Part shown: one piece after another, positions 41,139-51,406 of the stretch
Numbering within the stretch: position 1 is the first letter of the stretch
How the letters are laid out: each line of letters begins with the position of its first letter
NCBI GenBank assembly: GCA_009746045.1
Contig: RPFO01000256.1
Coordinates: forward strand, 1,292,966-1,354,965
DNA length: 62,000 nucleotides
Direction of reading: 5' to 3'
Origin: Mesostigma viride
Lineage: Eukaryota; Streptophyta; Mesostigmatophyceae; Mesostigmatales; Mesostigmataceae
The notes under the pieces: generated by a model
What the model saw: only the letters and a program-made list of their open reading frames with translations
The model's database searches: none
Told to the model about the DNA's origin: nothing
Made by a program: the position numbers and the translations under genes

Positions 41139-44100
41139 GGATGATGATCTCATTACCATTGGGGATGGCAACCAGGGCATAATTGATTTTGAGGCAGCAA
41201 CCTTACTGTCCTCCCAACACCCTGTACTGGAACCTTACATAAAAGCACTAACCCCTACTGTTGACAACTCCATAGATATCAAGGAGCTTGCTCATCAGCT
41301 GCACCTAGCCATGGGTCATGAAACAGTGGCTGAGGAACTGGCCAGACGGCTGGGGGGTAGTAGCATGGGAAAACAACTCAGGAATGCAGTAAAACTGGCT
41401 AGACAACACTGTCAAGAATGTCAGTTCAATAGCCCCAAACCTCAAAAATGGCATACTGCAACTCCTTCCACCAATAGGGGCATGATAGTGGGGGATGTGA
41501 TGCACATCAACAAAGATGTCCAACCCTACCTGATCCTAAAAGACTCATGGTCCAGGTTCACAGTAATGGAACCCCTACCTGGCATGTCTGCAGGGCAGCT
41601 ACGTGTTGCACTCATGATTGCTTTACCCAGATTCTACCCAGTTGACAGAATTTTGCTTGATCAACAATTTTCTTGTCTGACTGACCTGGAAGGGTGTGAA
41701 GCAATAGAGATTGCTGGGCTGGAAGATCATGAGGGTCAGGGGGTCATTGAAAGAACCATCAGATCTGTCAAAACCCTACTAGCCAAAAATCCTTCCAAGG
41801 ATGCTACTTCAGGGGTCTATTGTGACAGGGCACTCTGGTGTCATGAAATGTGCACAACCCTAAACATGAGACCTGTCTTGCATGCCACGTGGGGTGAAGT
41901 AATCCCAGCAGGCCTGCAGGCAGGTGTATATCCCCCAGAGGTGATAGCACTGTACAACACTGCACGTGCACAAACCTCAGCAAAACTGGCAGAAAAAGAT
42001 AAAACCCATTCCAGGCCAGTATTCCAAAAAGGTGATCAAGTTCTCTATTACAAGGAAAACAGCTTTGGTAAGGTTGGAACTTGGCTAGGTCCAGTTACCA
42101 TCCGTGGATTTACCAAAAACAGCAAGACCGTGGAGGTCAAGCACAATATCAATGGGAAGCGTCACAGGGTGAGCTGTCATAGAATTAAGAAGTATTATTC
42201 TCCCATGGCAGACGTGCCTGGGGAAGAGTCTTTAAGCATGGACTCACTACTTCTATCTGGCAACTCCAGCATGCCCAGCAGTAGCTCTGAGCCACCAATT
42301 ACTGCTGTTGACAGCACCACAGCACCCTCTGTGAACCCTTCCACCCTCAGTGAAGCCAGGCCCACTTCACAACCTGGGGATTGCTTAACCAGGCACGAGG
42401 TAGCTGGGTTGGAAGCATTAGCTCAGCCCCAAGGCACCAAATTGTCTGCCAACCCTCCCGCTCTGAGGTCAAGATTGGCAGTCGCCTTGCAAGCATTACA
42501 CAGGTCACATAAGCAACAAGCTGCTGTGGCCGCAGGGTTGGCAAAAGTCTCAGCTGTGTGCACTAGTCAGGACCCCTGGACCCTGGCAATAGACACTCAG
42601 GCACAGGTCAGTGTGATCAGTGCACAAGCCATCCCTGGTCTTGAGATTGCACCTTCATTTTGGGCACGGGTGCAGGATTTCTCAGGCCAAAGCTCACTGG
42701 ATGTAGTGGGACAAGTGATGCTCCCTATACTTGGTATTCAGACACCCTTCCAGGTGGTGGAGGGGTACTCTGGTAACACCTTGTTGGGGGAACCTTTTGT
42801 ATCCTATCCTGGGGTGCTTATCTCAGCTAATGAGCTCAGTGTCACAGGGGTGGGTGCAGTTCCTCTGGACCACTTTAAAATCCCTCTCTCCAGTATTGTC
42901 CCTGGTATGGATGCTGTCATCAAGGCAGTCAACACTCAGTATGCACCAGGGGAGATCCCTGATCTGGACAAGTTAGTGCACAGCCAGTTCCTCCATCCCT
43001 CAGCCTTTGGGCTGGGTAAGTGGGACATAGCCATGCACTCACCCCACCAAATCTCCCACGTCATACAAGAATGCAAAACACAAAAAGGGTTTACCAAGTG
43101 GCTGATGGCCATTGTCCACCAAGCCAGGCAGGAATGGGTCCTGCCCAACCCCAAAAACCCTCAATACAAACCGCCTGTCACCCCTTCATGGGACGTGCCA
43201 GAGGGAGCCAAAAAGCTCAGATTAAAATTTGTTCTCAAACAAAAACCACAAAAAGTGGGCTCCCCAATCTTCCATGCCAGACCATGTGTCACAGAATTAA
43301 AGGGGACATCCACACTGCCAAAAGGGGAAACATACACACCTGGGCTGCAACAAACCTCACTCAGGATCATGCTCTCCCTATTCCTCCACAACCTCAATGC
43401 AGGCCAAGACTATGTCTGCAAAGCCACTGACATTAAAAGGGCCTTCCTCAGGGGGGACCCAGAAAAGGCTGAATCTGTGTGGAAAGGGAAGGTGTACGTG
43501 GTAGACACCCCAGCTGTGTGGAAACCTTACATTGATGAGCCCCACCTTATCATCAACATTGGGGTGGAAGGGCTTGTCAGTGCCCCAAAAATTTTCAGAG
43601 ACTCAGCAGAGGAAGTATTCAAAAAGCTCAAGGCCACGTATGATGACCTGGACCCATGCTTTTTTGTTGTACCCACCCCCTCTGGACTGCTGTTCTTTGT
43701 GTGGCATGGAGATGACCAACTCATTTGTGGGCCTAGAGCTGAGGTGGAAACCTTTATTCAGCAGGTCCAGGAATCATATGAGATTGGCAAACAGGTGGAA
43801 TTGAGCACAACCCCCATCCAGTTCTGTGGCATCATGTTGCAGCTGCATAGGCAGCCAGATCAATGGGTCTGCTCTCTCTCCCCTCCTGCAGAATATATCC
43901 AAGATTGTCTAGATCTGCTGCAGGACAACTACCTCCCCTTACACATGTGTGCCACTGTTCAGGGCAAACTGGGGTGGTGGTCAGCCATCTGTGGGGCTCC
44001 CTTAGCTGTCATCAGCAGGGTCACCCATGATGTTCTAGTCAAGATAAAATGCAGTCACATCAGGAAGTTGGTCAATGACTGTCCCCCCCTCATCCTCCAT

Positions 44101-44418
44101 GGCCTGAATCTGATGGAAGACATCCACATACACAGTGTCATGGACAGCTCCATGGAGAGCAGAACAATCAATCAGATGGGGGCACGGGAATCAGGGCTGT
44201 TTTTTCTCACCAACAGGTCAGATTACATGTCCCTCACTTCCTGGTACAGCAGGCTACACCGCAGAAAACCTGGCAGCAGCAACTCAGCTGAATGTCGTGC
44301 TGTGGTGTCTGCTGCATTGCATGCTCGTTCCCTGCAGCACATGCTCACCTGGCTACAAACCCAGGCAGGCAGCACATGCAATGTCATCTCACATCTCTAT
44401 ACTGACAGCTATCTGTGA
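41116..44418 (+). CDS. Copia-like pol: integrase, protease, reverse transcriptase, RNase H
   Basis: Counting from Met at 41311, the HHCC-type zinc region (QLHLAMGH...CQEC) spans the start. Integrase Asp/Asp/Glu candidates are at about 62, 117 and 147. A protease-like DTQAQVSVI follows at about 428 with LLGEPF downstream. RT shows KATDIKRAFLRG at about 704 and FVWHGDDQL at about 800, and RNase H shows MDSS, AECRAV and LYTDS at about 943-1030. The order INT-PR-RT-RH differs from the usual PR-INT-RT-RH. DTQA replaces DTGA, and HGDD replaces YVDD. The open frame starts at 41116. Confidence 0.8.
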   Translation, partial: VLSPYYSEDDDLITIGDGNQGIIDFEAATLLSSQHPVLEPYIKALTPTVDNSIDIKELAHQLHLAMGHETVAEELARRLGGSSMGKQLRNAVKLARQHCQECQFNSPKPQKWHTATPSTNRGMIVGDVMHINKDVQPYLILKDSWSRFTVMEPLPGMSAGQLRVALMIALPRFYPVDRILLDQQFSCLTDLEGCEAIEIAGLEDHEGQGVIERTIRSVKTLLAKNPSKDATSGVYCDRALWCHEMCTTLNMRPVLHATWGEVIPAGLQAGVYPPEVIALYNTARAQTSAKLAEKDKTHSRPVFQKGDQVLYYKENSFGKVGTWLGPVTIRGFTKNSKTVEVKHNINGKRHRVSCHRIKKYYSPMADVPGEESLSMDSLLLSGNSSMPSSSSEPPITAVDSTTAPSVNPSTLSEARPTSQPGDCLTRHEVAGLEALAQPQGTKLSANPPALRSRLAVALQALHRSHKQQAAVAAGLAKVSAVCTSQDPWTLAIDTQAQVSVISAQAIPGLEIAPSFWARVQDFSGQSSLDVVGQVMLPILGIQTPFQVVEGYSGNTLLGEPFVSYPGVLISANELSVTGVGAVPLDHFKIPLSSIVPGMDAVIKAVNTQYAPGEIPDLDKLVHSQFLHPSAFGLGKWDIAMHSPHQISHVIQECKTQKGFTKWLMAIVHQARQEWVLPNPKNPQYKPPVTPSWDVPEGAKKLRLKFVLKQKPQKVGSPIFHARPCVTELKGTSTLPKGETYTPGLQQTSLRIMLSLFLHNLNAGQDYVCKATDIKRAFLRGDPEKAESVWKGKVYVVDTPAVWKPYIDEPHLIINIGVEGLVSAPKIFRDSAEEVFKKLKATYDDLDPCFFVVPTPSGLLFFVWHGDDQLICGPRAEVETFIQQVQESYEIGKQVELSTTPIQFCGIMLQLHRQPDQWVCSLSPPAEYIQDCLDLLQDNYLPLHMCATVQGKLGWWSAICGAPLAVISRVTHDVLVKIKCSHIRKLVNDCPPLILHGLNLMEDIHIHSVMDSSMESRTINQMGARESGLFFLTNRSDYMSLTSWYSRLHRRKPGSSNSAECRAVVSAALHARSLQHMLTWLQTQAGSTCNVISHLYTDSYL

Positions 44419-44636
44419 TCAGTTTTCTAACCAAGAAATCTGTTTCTGCTGCTGTCCACACTGACCTGGATTGGGTGATCCTCAAACAGGAGGCAACCTA
44501 CTTTCCAGCTGGACTCATGTGGAGATGAGGAAAACCCAGCAGACGCTCTTAACGAAGCTGCGGGATGCTGCTGGCCAACAGTACCAGCTCCTCTTTCAGA
44601 ACATGAACCCCTATGATATCAGAGTCAGTGTTTGAA
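44419..44636 (+). pseudogene. Remaining RNase H end of pol, out of frame
   Basis: After the stop at 44418 the next frame reads VISFLTKKSVSAAVHTDLDW. A further frame gives DEENPADALNEAAG, the NPADALTK-type ending of Copia RNase H. Two frame changes therefore separate this tail from pol, so the last part of RNase H is broken. Confidence 0.55.
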
Positions 44637-45009
44637 TAAATGACTGGCCATAGCACAGTACACAACCACCACACCCCCTTACCACAGCGATAGCTGCTGG
44701 GCGCCATAAAATTCAACACATTCGTTGTGGGGTGTGAGTGCTGGCTAGGTCAGATTTGTATCCATTTGCAGCTTGAGGACACAAGCTTTGTATCCATTTA
44801 CTTAATGTGTGCTTCAGTAACTGGCCAAACCAGCCAGCTGTGTACACCTTATTTAATGTGCAATATAACACCTGGCCAGAACAGCCAGCTGTAACCAACC
44901 TGGCTCAACCAGCCATGTCTCTTTTGTACCCCTAATCAACTTAAAAACAATAACAATAATGTTGGGGGTGCAGACCTGCATTAAGAAATAAATAATAAAA
45001 CAATACTGG
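44637..45009. other. 3' untranslated region of the Copia-like element
   Basis: Non-coding. The unit CTGGCCA(A/G)A(A/C)CAGCCAGCTGT is present twice (about 44821 and 44873), with a shorter relative in between. The sequence before the right LTR (AAGAAATAAATAATAAAA) is A-rich but is not a convincing polypurine tract. Confidence 0.5.
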
Positions 45010-45483
45010 AGTTAGTCTCCATGCTTTGCTGTAGACTAAGTCTCAAAGGCATTGTGAATACAACGTATGAATAAGCCTTGTAAACCTACGTTGGTATGTG
45101 AATATAAATACCACGTGGGCTATGCAGATAGGAATGCTAGTCGAGTCGCATACGTTTCCCTAGATAGGTACTTTGGGTACTGAGGTACGTGACAGATGTC
45201 AGTACCCAGTATACGTAGTGTCCTGTCATTGGACGGTACTAGAGTATCCTAGATAGGGACCGTACTGCAGCGTGCATTGATCTGTGACCGCACGATGCAG
45301 TGACTAGACGGCTACCTGTCATCGTGTGGCCTCGGGCCAACGGTCTGCACCCAACGGTCACTGGCGGCGCAGCCGGTGAGAGGAACGTTGATAAAGGGTA
45401 AACCTATTTTCTAATGAACCAAGCATTCATTGCTCATTGCATTCACTGTGTCTTCAAGCAATATATCCCACCGCATTCTAACT
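45010..45483 (+). repeat. Right LTR of the Copia-like element
   Basis: 474 bp, starting AGTTAGTCTCC and ending CATTCTAACT. It matches the left LTR except for three substitutions, which indicates a young insertion compared with the decayed LINE around it. Confidence 0.9.
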
Positions 45484-45488
45484 GTGCC

Positions 45489-46283
45489 CACGGGGAGCGT
45501 GGCATTGGCGTCGAGCAGCATAACCAAAAAGTGGCGGGCCGGGGTGACCCTCTCAAGGTCATGCAAGGATTCGAAGAACTCCTCACGGGCCGAATCAGGT
45601 AGACCACTGTGGGGTGCATAGCCCACCCCCACCGTGAGGTGGTGTTTAGACCGCCCCTCGACAGAGGTGAAATGTGCTACCATAAGGCGTGGGGTTAGAA
45701 ACTTAAGCGTGCTGAGGCTAGCAACTGCTAGCGGCGAACACAAAAGACCAACACCACCTTGGCCAGACGTACCGCTGCCAGCGAAGTAAAACCGCCAGCC
45801 ACCCGCCAAGCGAGCAGTGCTCACCATGCCAAGTGGCACCGAGCGGCGGTGTTCCTGGACGCCCAATATAGATACACGATGCTCAATGCAGAAGGCGACT
45901 AGCTCCTCTACCCGGTAGCTATGGTCGTCATCTAGCAATGTGCGGGTGTTAAAAGTGGCAAGGGCCAAGGATGCCTGCTGGCCCACCAGGGGAGGACGAC
46001 GATGGATGATGGGGGTGGATGCGGCAGGGGGTGGAGGTGGGGGTGAAACGGAGGGGGGAAGGGAAGCGGTGGAAATAGTGCTTTTCATCGCATTTATTTT
46101 GTCCTGCAGGCGTAGGATGCGAGCCTGCCGCCTGCTCTGGGTATTCGGGGATGCTTGCGCAACGCAGAGGCGTAGGAAATCTAGCATGCGTTGGGTGTTG
46201 CTAATCTTGCTGCTGAGAGCTGTCGTTCTAGCCCGAGATACCGGCACCACCATGTGTCTCAGTCGACTGTTAGGTCGATGCAT
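45489..46283 (-). CDS. LINE ORF2, N-terminal half of the AP-like endonuclease
   Basis: From ATG at 46283 a basic, Ser/Pro-rich N-terminus leads into ALATFNTRTLLDDD, then SILGVQEHRR, GQGGVGLL and MLLDANATLPVG. These match the first endonuclease blocks (N..., Q/E-H, D-x-N). The frame then runs into the LTR (45483). Joining to 29451 across the insertion keeps phase. ORF2 starts 74 nt after the ORF1 stop. Confidence 0.8.
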
Positions 46284-46357
46284 GGTAGTGGAACGGGACT
46301 GTTTAGAGGCTGTCTCCGAAGCCTGTTAGCCGCGAGCCGACGAGGAAGGTTGTCTAC

Positions 46358-46866
46358 CTACTGGTCACCACCAGGGGCAGCACGCTTCTCACCACGAGAC
46401 TCACTACGAGACTCCTTACGAGACTCTGCACCCGTGGTGTTAATCTCAACACCGTCAAAGGAGGCAACCCAGCGACCATCCGACTTCAAACGCATCTGCA
46501 CACGCTTCCCTCCCTTTACGTACCCATCCCGGATGGCCACGACGTTCGCGTGATTCCAGACCTTGCTCCTTGCCGCCAGCTGTACAGGGGTGTAGTCCTC
46601 GTCCATGCTGATGAGGCTGCCCTTGAGCAGGCGACGGGCGCCCATGACCCGTTTCTGGTCGTTCACAGTGGCCATGGTGACCAGGACCAGGCCACCTGGG
46701 CCTGGCAGGCGGTTTGCCCTTTCAATGGTCACGTGATCGCGCAGCTGCAGCAACCCCAAGAACATGGGGCCCCGCAAGGCCTCGGTAAGTGCTTGTGCGG
46801 TGTCGTGCTTGCCCTCCACATTCTTGAGAATGATATTGCGTTGGCGTCCGGAGCTGAGCCACATTC
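46358..46866 (-). CDS. LINE ORF1, C-terminal part
   Basis: The frame reads RQRNIILKNVEGKHDTAQAL, then MGARRLLKGSLISMDEDYTPVQLAARSKVW and VRMRLKSDGRW-like sequence. The 'DEDLT..Q...R..LW' block is typical of the RRM/C-terminal region of L1-like ORF1 proteins, which bind RNA. It is separated from the N-terminal part by a frame change near 46868. Confidence 0.65.
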
Positions 46867-46867
46867 T

Positions 46868-47585
46868 GTGACGCGACTGCGGTGGCAGCTGACTTAGCCG
46901 CCTGGGCGACTATGGCATCCAGGTTCTTCCCCGCCGCATCCGCGAACGTGACCCGCTTGGGGGGGGAGGTGGCCATGGCCGCCTTTAATTCCAGCAATGT
47001 GGCTTGGGTGACAGCAGAGTTAGCAGCCAAAGACTTGAGCGCACCTTGCACAGACTTGAGCTCAGAGGTGAGCGCCTGCAGCGCAGTGGAGTCGGCTGCG
47101 CCGGCAGGGGTGTCGGCATCGGCCGAGGTGTCGGATGCGGCCGCGATGGGCGCCAGCGGTTCGCAGAGTTCAGGGCAGCATGTAAAGAGGCAGGAGGTGC
47201 GTAGCTGGTCGTCGCCCCAGTGCTGCCACCCCGCGGGGGGGTCATCCACAACTGCGCCGGTTTTGGGGTGGCGGATGTCTTCGTCGGCGGCGTATCGAAG
47301 TTTGAGGATTTGCAGCACGTCGCCGACCGACATGGTGAAAATTGCCGCAATGGCGGCCGGTTGCAGGCGATCGAGGCTTGTATATTTGGTTAAATCAGAC
47401 GGTGAGGGCGGTGACGTTTCAGGCGTGGGGGTAGCCTCGACGGCCTCGACGGCCATGGAAGTGATTTCCGTGGTACGCGGCTTCTTGGGAGCGGCGGGAG
47501 CGGTGCCGGCGAGGGGGCTGGCTGCGGCAAGAATGTCTTCCAGCGAGCGGTTTTCTGGGGCGGCAGGTGTCGTAGCGGTCTCCAT
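46868..47585 (-). CDS. LINE ORF1, N-terminal part
   Basis: From ATG at 47585 (METATTPAAPENRSLEDIL) the protein is Ala/Pro-rich. A conserved-looking core (FTMSVGDVLQILKLRY...GWQHWGDDQLRTSCLF) and an Ala-rich helical segment (about residues 170-240) that may be a coiled coil follow. It runs into the C-terminal RNA-binding part after one frame change. Confidence 0.65.
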
Positions 47586-48036
47586 AGCTACGGGGAAGAT
47601 GTCGAATGCTGGGCGGGGGGCGCAGGCGTGCTATTCACGAAGAGGATGTCGCCATATCGATTCGAAAATAGCGATATCTGCTGGGCAGGCCGAGGTCGAG
47701 AACGTACGAAATCGGGGACGATAGCTGCCGGAAATTATACCAGCATGTTCGTCGTCAAAAGATGAGTCGAATGCAACAAACCCGACTAAATTTCATGGCC
47801 TGAGTCGAAAGTTATGAGCATTCTCGGCAGCCATAGCTCGGCATAATTTTCGCGCCAACTTTTCCAGAGAAAGTTGGGAGTATATGTAGCACATATCCCG
47901 GAGAAGGGGCATATGGCTTTTAATACATTCTGGGCTACTGGATATACTGGGGACAGATCGCGTTTTTCCGCGTTTTCCGCGGACCGGCACTGAACGCAAA
48001 TGGTTTTCACCTTTGCGGCGTGCCAAACCAGAATAC
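47586..48036. other. LINE 5' untranslated region
   Basis: No ORF of note. The 5' end is set by the 11-bp duplication at 48037-48047. Confidence 0.5.
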
Positions 48037-48047
48037 TGGCCGTATTT

Positions 48048-48760
48048 GCGCATTTGATTTATAAATGTTGCATATTTAGTCCACTAAATTGATCCAACGG
48101 TGAACCCCGTTCGGCAAAAAATATTTAGATTAATCCAACGGTGAAACCGGCTTTGACCAAAATATTTAGATTAATCCAACGGTGAAACAGTTTTGACCAA
48201 AATATTTAGATTAATCCAACGGCGAAACCGGCTTTGACCAAAATATCTAAATTAATCCAACGGTGAAACCGGCTTTGAAGATTTAAATTAATCTAAATGA
48301 ATATTTAAATACTCGTGCCGCCAGGGCCTTTAACTTTGACATCTGAAGTTTCAGTTTCAGTCTGAAGTGGCCGCGTCTGCGTCCTGCCTCGCGCGCCATC
48401 AGGAAACTGAGCGGGAAATGCATTTGCCTTAAACTTAAACTTCACAGGTCGGACAAATATAAATGATATTTGGCCGTATTTGCGCATTTGATTTATAAAT
48501 GTTGCATATTTAGTCCACTAAATTAATCCAACGGTGAACCCCGTTCGGCAAAAAATATTTAGATTAATCCAACGGTGAAACCGGCTTTGACCAAAATATT
48601 TAGATTAATCCAACGGCGAAACAGTTTTGACCAAAATATTTAGATTAATCCAACGGCGAAACCGGCTTTGACCAAAATATCTAAATTAATCCAACGGTGA
48701 AACCGGCTTTGACCAAAATATCTAAATTAATCCAACGGCGACCGGTAAGCAGCCAAAAGT
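48048..48760. repeat. ~41-bp satellite-like repeat inside the hAT-like element
   Basis: Units containing ATTTAGATTAATCCAACGG and (T)GAAACCGGCTTTGACCAAA recur about five times in 48080-48275 and again about six times in 48510-48745. Between the blocks lies unique sequence (48276-48440) and a second copy of the element's left end (48443-48464). The two blocks share the leader GCGCATTTGATTTATAAATG, so the interior is a large duplication. Confidence 0.75.
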
Positions 48761-48857
48761 ATTTGAATCATATTTTATTTATATTTGTCCGACCTGTGAA
48801 GGTGATGGCCGAACGAAATCGCGCGTACCCACTGCAGTCCTGCTGTAGTCTAGCGAC

Positions 48858-49259
48858 ATGGCGCAGCTGTTTGACCCCAGGAAACGCGATCGTAACCTAA
48901 TAGGAAGACATGTTAGCGTCCCAGCAACATACTGGGGTGAGAAATGGGCGAGGAAACAGTACAAGGGTGGCTGGAATGAGGCCAAAGTGCAGGGAAACGT
49001 GAAATCTTTCATGAAAGCATCGCCGAAGGTCGGTGATCTGGACCTGTGGAGGTGCTACTTCCCTCGAGATAGGTCGCACGAGCTGTTTAACGAATGGCAG
49101 GTGCTGAAATGGCTCGATTCCGAGCCAGACGAGATGGATGATATTGTCCTCCGGGTCGAGCAGCTGGACGAGGAGCTGGGCTACGCCCTGCCCGAGGATG
49201 CTGCCCAGAAGGCCACTGTTACGTCCCTGCCCTTTTGGCCGGACGTAACAATGAAATAA
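48858..49259 (+). CDS. Small hypothetical protein
   Basis: The 133-residue intact frame begins MAQLFDPRKRDRNLIGRHVS and continues VPATYWGEKWARKQYKGGW, with the rest acidic (EPDEMDDIVLRVEQLDEELG). The VPASYW-type stretch looks like a small beta fold, possibly SH3/PWWP-like, but no family can be named. It starts 52 nt beyond the hAT-like target duplication. It could belong to the host or to the 5' side of the Ty3/gypsy element. Confidence 0.5.
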   Translation: MAQLFDPRKRDRNLIGRHVSVPATYWGEKWARKQYKGGWNEAKVQGNVKSFMKASPKVGDLDLWRCYFPRDRSHELFNEWQVLKWLDSEPDEMDDIVLRVEQLDEELGYALPEDAAQKATVTSLPFWPDVTMK

Positions 49260-50546
49260 ATTACTAAGGCCGTTTAGTCTATTGGACTTGGGTTTTACGG
49301 ACCTTGGCTATTGTGTGAATTGGACTAGTTATTTTGGTCCTAGGTTGTCCTTCTAGGGGCCGGTGCTGTGGCGCCGCGCCGGTTCTGAGTCTGTCAGTTG
49401 TTCTAGGCGTGGATCCTATAGTTGAGGGTCGATGTCGGCCCGGATCCTACGTGGAATGAGTGACTCGGATTGTTCTAGGGAAATTGGTGTGTATCTGCGC
49501 CGCACCCAACCTAGGTTAAATTGGTCCGAGGACGAGAGTCTCGTCCTCTTGGTTTAATGAATGATAAGTGCGAATACGCCTACACATTGAGCCCGGGGCA
49601 ATTATCCATTTGTAATTGGTATTGCTAGCCAATATAAGTGTGTACTAATTAGCTTGGCATCAAGCCGTGATGCCAGATATCTCACGACTCACGTCGTGAA
49701 GCGCAACCTACTTTAGGCTATCTTGAATTATTCCTAATTCCGGCGAGAAGGGTCTTTCGCTACGTAGCTCAGGCTAGGTGTGTCTGGGCAGGGACGTAAC
49801 ACTGGTTATCGGAGGAAATGTGCTGGAAAGGTTAGCTAACTCTCGCGGAGAGGGTTAGTGAGCCAATTAGGATACCAAGACGAAGCTTGGCGTAGGTAGA
49901 GGTTCCGGAATTCAACGATTGCTGTCAGGCCGGCGGCCAGCCCGTAAAGGGATTCAACGACGACCTAGCAGCAAGCGGCCAGTCTGGGATACTCGGCGGG
50001 GCTAGCAATAGTCCTGTGGTGAGGTGCTGTCAACGATAGCGTTCAGCTCTCCTGTTTTCAACGACACCTAGTGGCGGCCAGGGCTTGCCTTCAACGACAC
50101 CGGGTGGCGGCCAGTTCAGGAGGGATTAACGTCATTGAAGATGGTACGTCCCCTAGTTAGAATTCTTTCTTTACAAAGCTATGCCTGCTGAAGGCTAGCT
50201 GGCGAGCTTGCTCTCTATCCGGGAACGCGCGCGCAGGGGGTTTATGTTATATGTTGTGTCTCTATAGGTTGTAAATGTTGTTGGTGCCCATGGACGTCGC
50301 GGAGACGGACATTCGTTGTTGACCTGCAAGGGGTCGTGGGGGTGGATACCGTCTGGCTGTTGCCGACTGTGTTGACGGTGTTTACCTCCGTGTGTGCGTA
50401 TAGCCCGTTCCTGCGGAAGGCTCGGGCGTGTGCTGTGTTATACTCCGTGCTCTCTCTCCTCGTTTGTTTAAGGTCACTGCATTAGAGGTAGCCTGGGTTT
50501 CCCCTTTCTCTCTTGCTTGCAAGCCGCTGCCAGACTATGATGTAAC
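49260..50546. other. Leader-like non-coding region before the Ty3/gypsy genes
   Basis: No ORF. It holds a perfect 10-bp hairpin (GAGGACGAGA-G-TCTCGTCCTC, 49528-49548) and three to five copies of TTCAACGAC..., some followed by GGCGGCCAG (49911-50114). Around 50283 is TGGTGCCCATGG, which resembles a primer-binding site. It could be an LTR plus leader, but no second LTR copy is visible in the window. Confidence 0.45.
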
Positions 50547-50885
50547 ATGCCACGACGTAAAATAAACAAGGGTGGACAGTCTGGATTTCCTTACTACGCA
50601 GTAGCTCACGACGGGGATAAGGGTAGGCCTGCTATATTCTACAGCTGGAAGACTTGTGAGGAGCATATTAAAGATAAGATATTGTCCCAAGGCTCTAGTG
50701 CTAAGTGGAAAGGGTTTGATAACATTACAGAGGCAGATAGGTTTGTTAGGGAACACATGCCATTGCCTGAGGGGATGCACACCACACGTGAATGCTCCAA
50801 GCCACCCACACTCAGCAGTCAGGGGGAGGGGACAGCAGTTACAGTGACTTTCTCTCAGCTGACCATTGGCCCTAGCAAGCAGTAG
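50547..50885 (+). CDS. Stand-alone RNase H1 hybrid-binding-domain protein
   Basis: The 112-residue protein has FPYYAVAHDGDKGRPAIFYS, then WKTCEEHIKDK and SAKWKGFDNITEADRFV (residues about 14-72). It follows the RNase HI N-terminal/caulimovirus VI-type pattern ('YYAV..G...GI(Y/F)..W..C...V......A.(Y/W)K.F.T..EA..F'), which binds RNA/DNA hybrids. No RNase H catalytic domain follows in this ORF. It lies 132 nt before gag on the same strand, so it is probably part of the Ty3/gypsy transcript. Confidence 0.75.
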   Translation: MPRRKINKGGQSGFPYYAVAHDGDKGRPAIFYSWKTCEEHIKDKILSQGSSAKWKGFDNITEADRFVREHMPLPEGMHTTRECSKPPTLSSQGEGTAVTVTFSQLTIGPSKQ

Positions 50886-51017
50886 AGGAGACCAGTACTA
50901 GGGAGTAGTATTAGGTTCTACAGTTATAGCTCTATAGCACGTGGTTGCTCTCTCTCTTTCTCTCTCTTCCTTCCTGGGGAGGTGTTGCCTGCAGTGTAAG
51001 GTACCGGTACGAGCACC

Positions 51018-51374
51018 ATGCCCACACGGTCCCAAACAAGGAACGCCAGAGATACAGAGGAAGAGGCTAGAGAACGAGATCTAGAGAATACAGAGATAGA
51101 ACCGGTAGACAACCACGAGCACGGTACAGAGGGTATAGAGGTACCACTGCACGTCCAAGCAGGGACAGATACAGGTGAGGTCATGGAGAGACCTGCGGAA
51201 GGCTCCCCACGATCCAGAGATCAGAACCCTAGGTTCCCAGCGGATGGGGACATTATAGACGCCTTACCCAGGCAGAGAGATGACAGGAACGACCGAGAGA
51301 GGCTCCAGCAGCAACGGCAGCAGCAGCCCCAGCAGCAGCCCCAGCAGCAGCAGCAGCAACAGCAACAGCAGCAA

Positions 51375-51406
<32 letters not shown>

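Noticed and set aside
45414-45621. Plus-strand short ORFs across the right LTR/LINE junction
   Set aside because: They cross the insertion boundary and are shadows of the minus-strand endonuclease.
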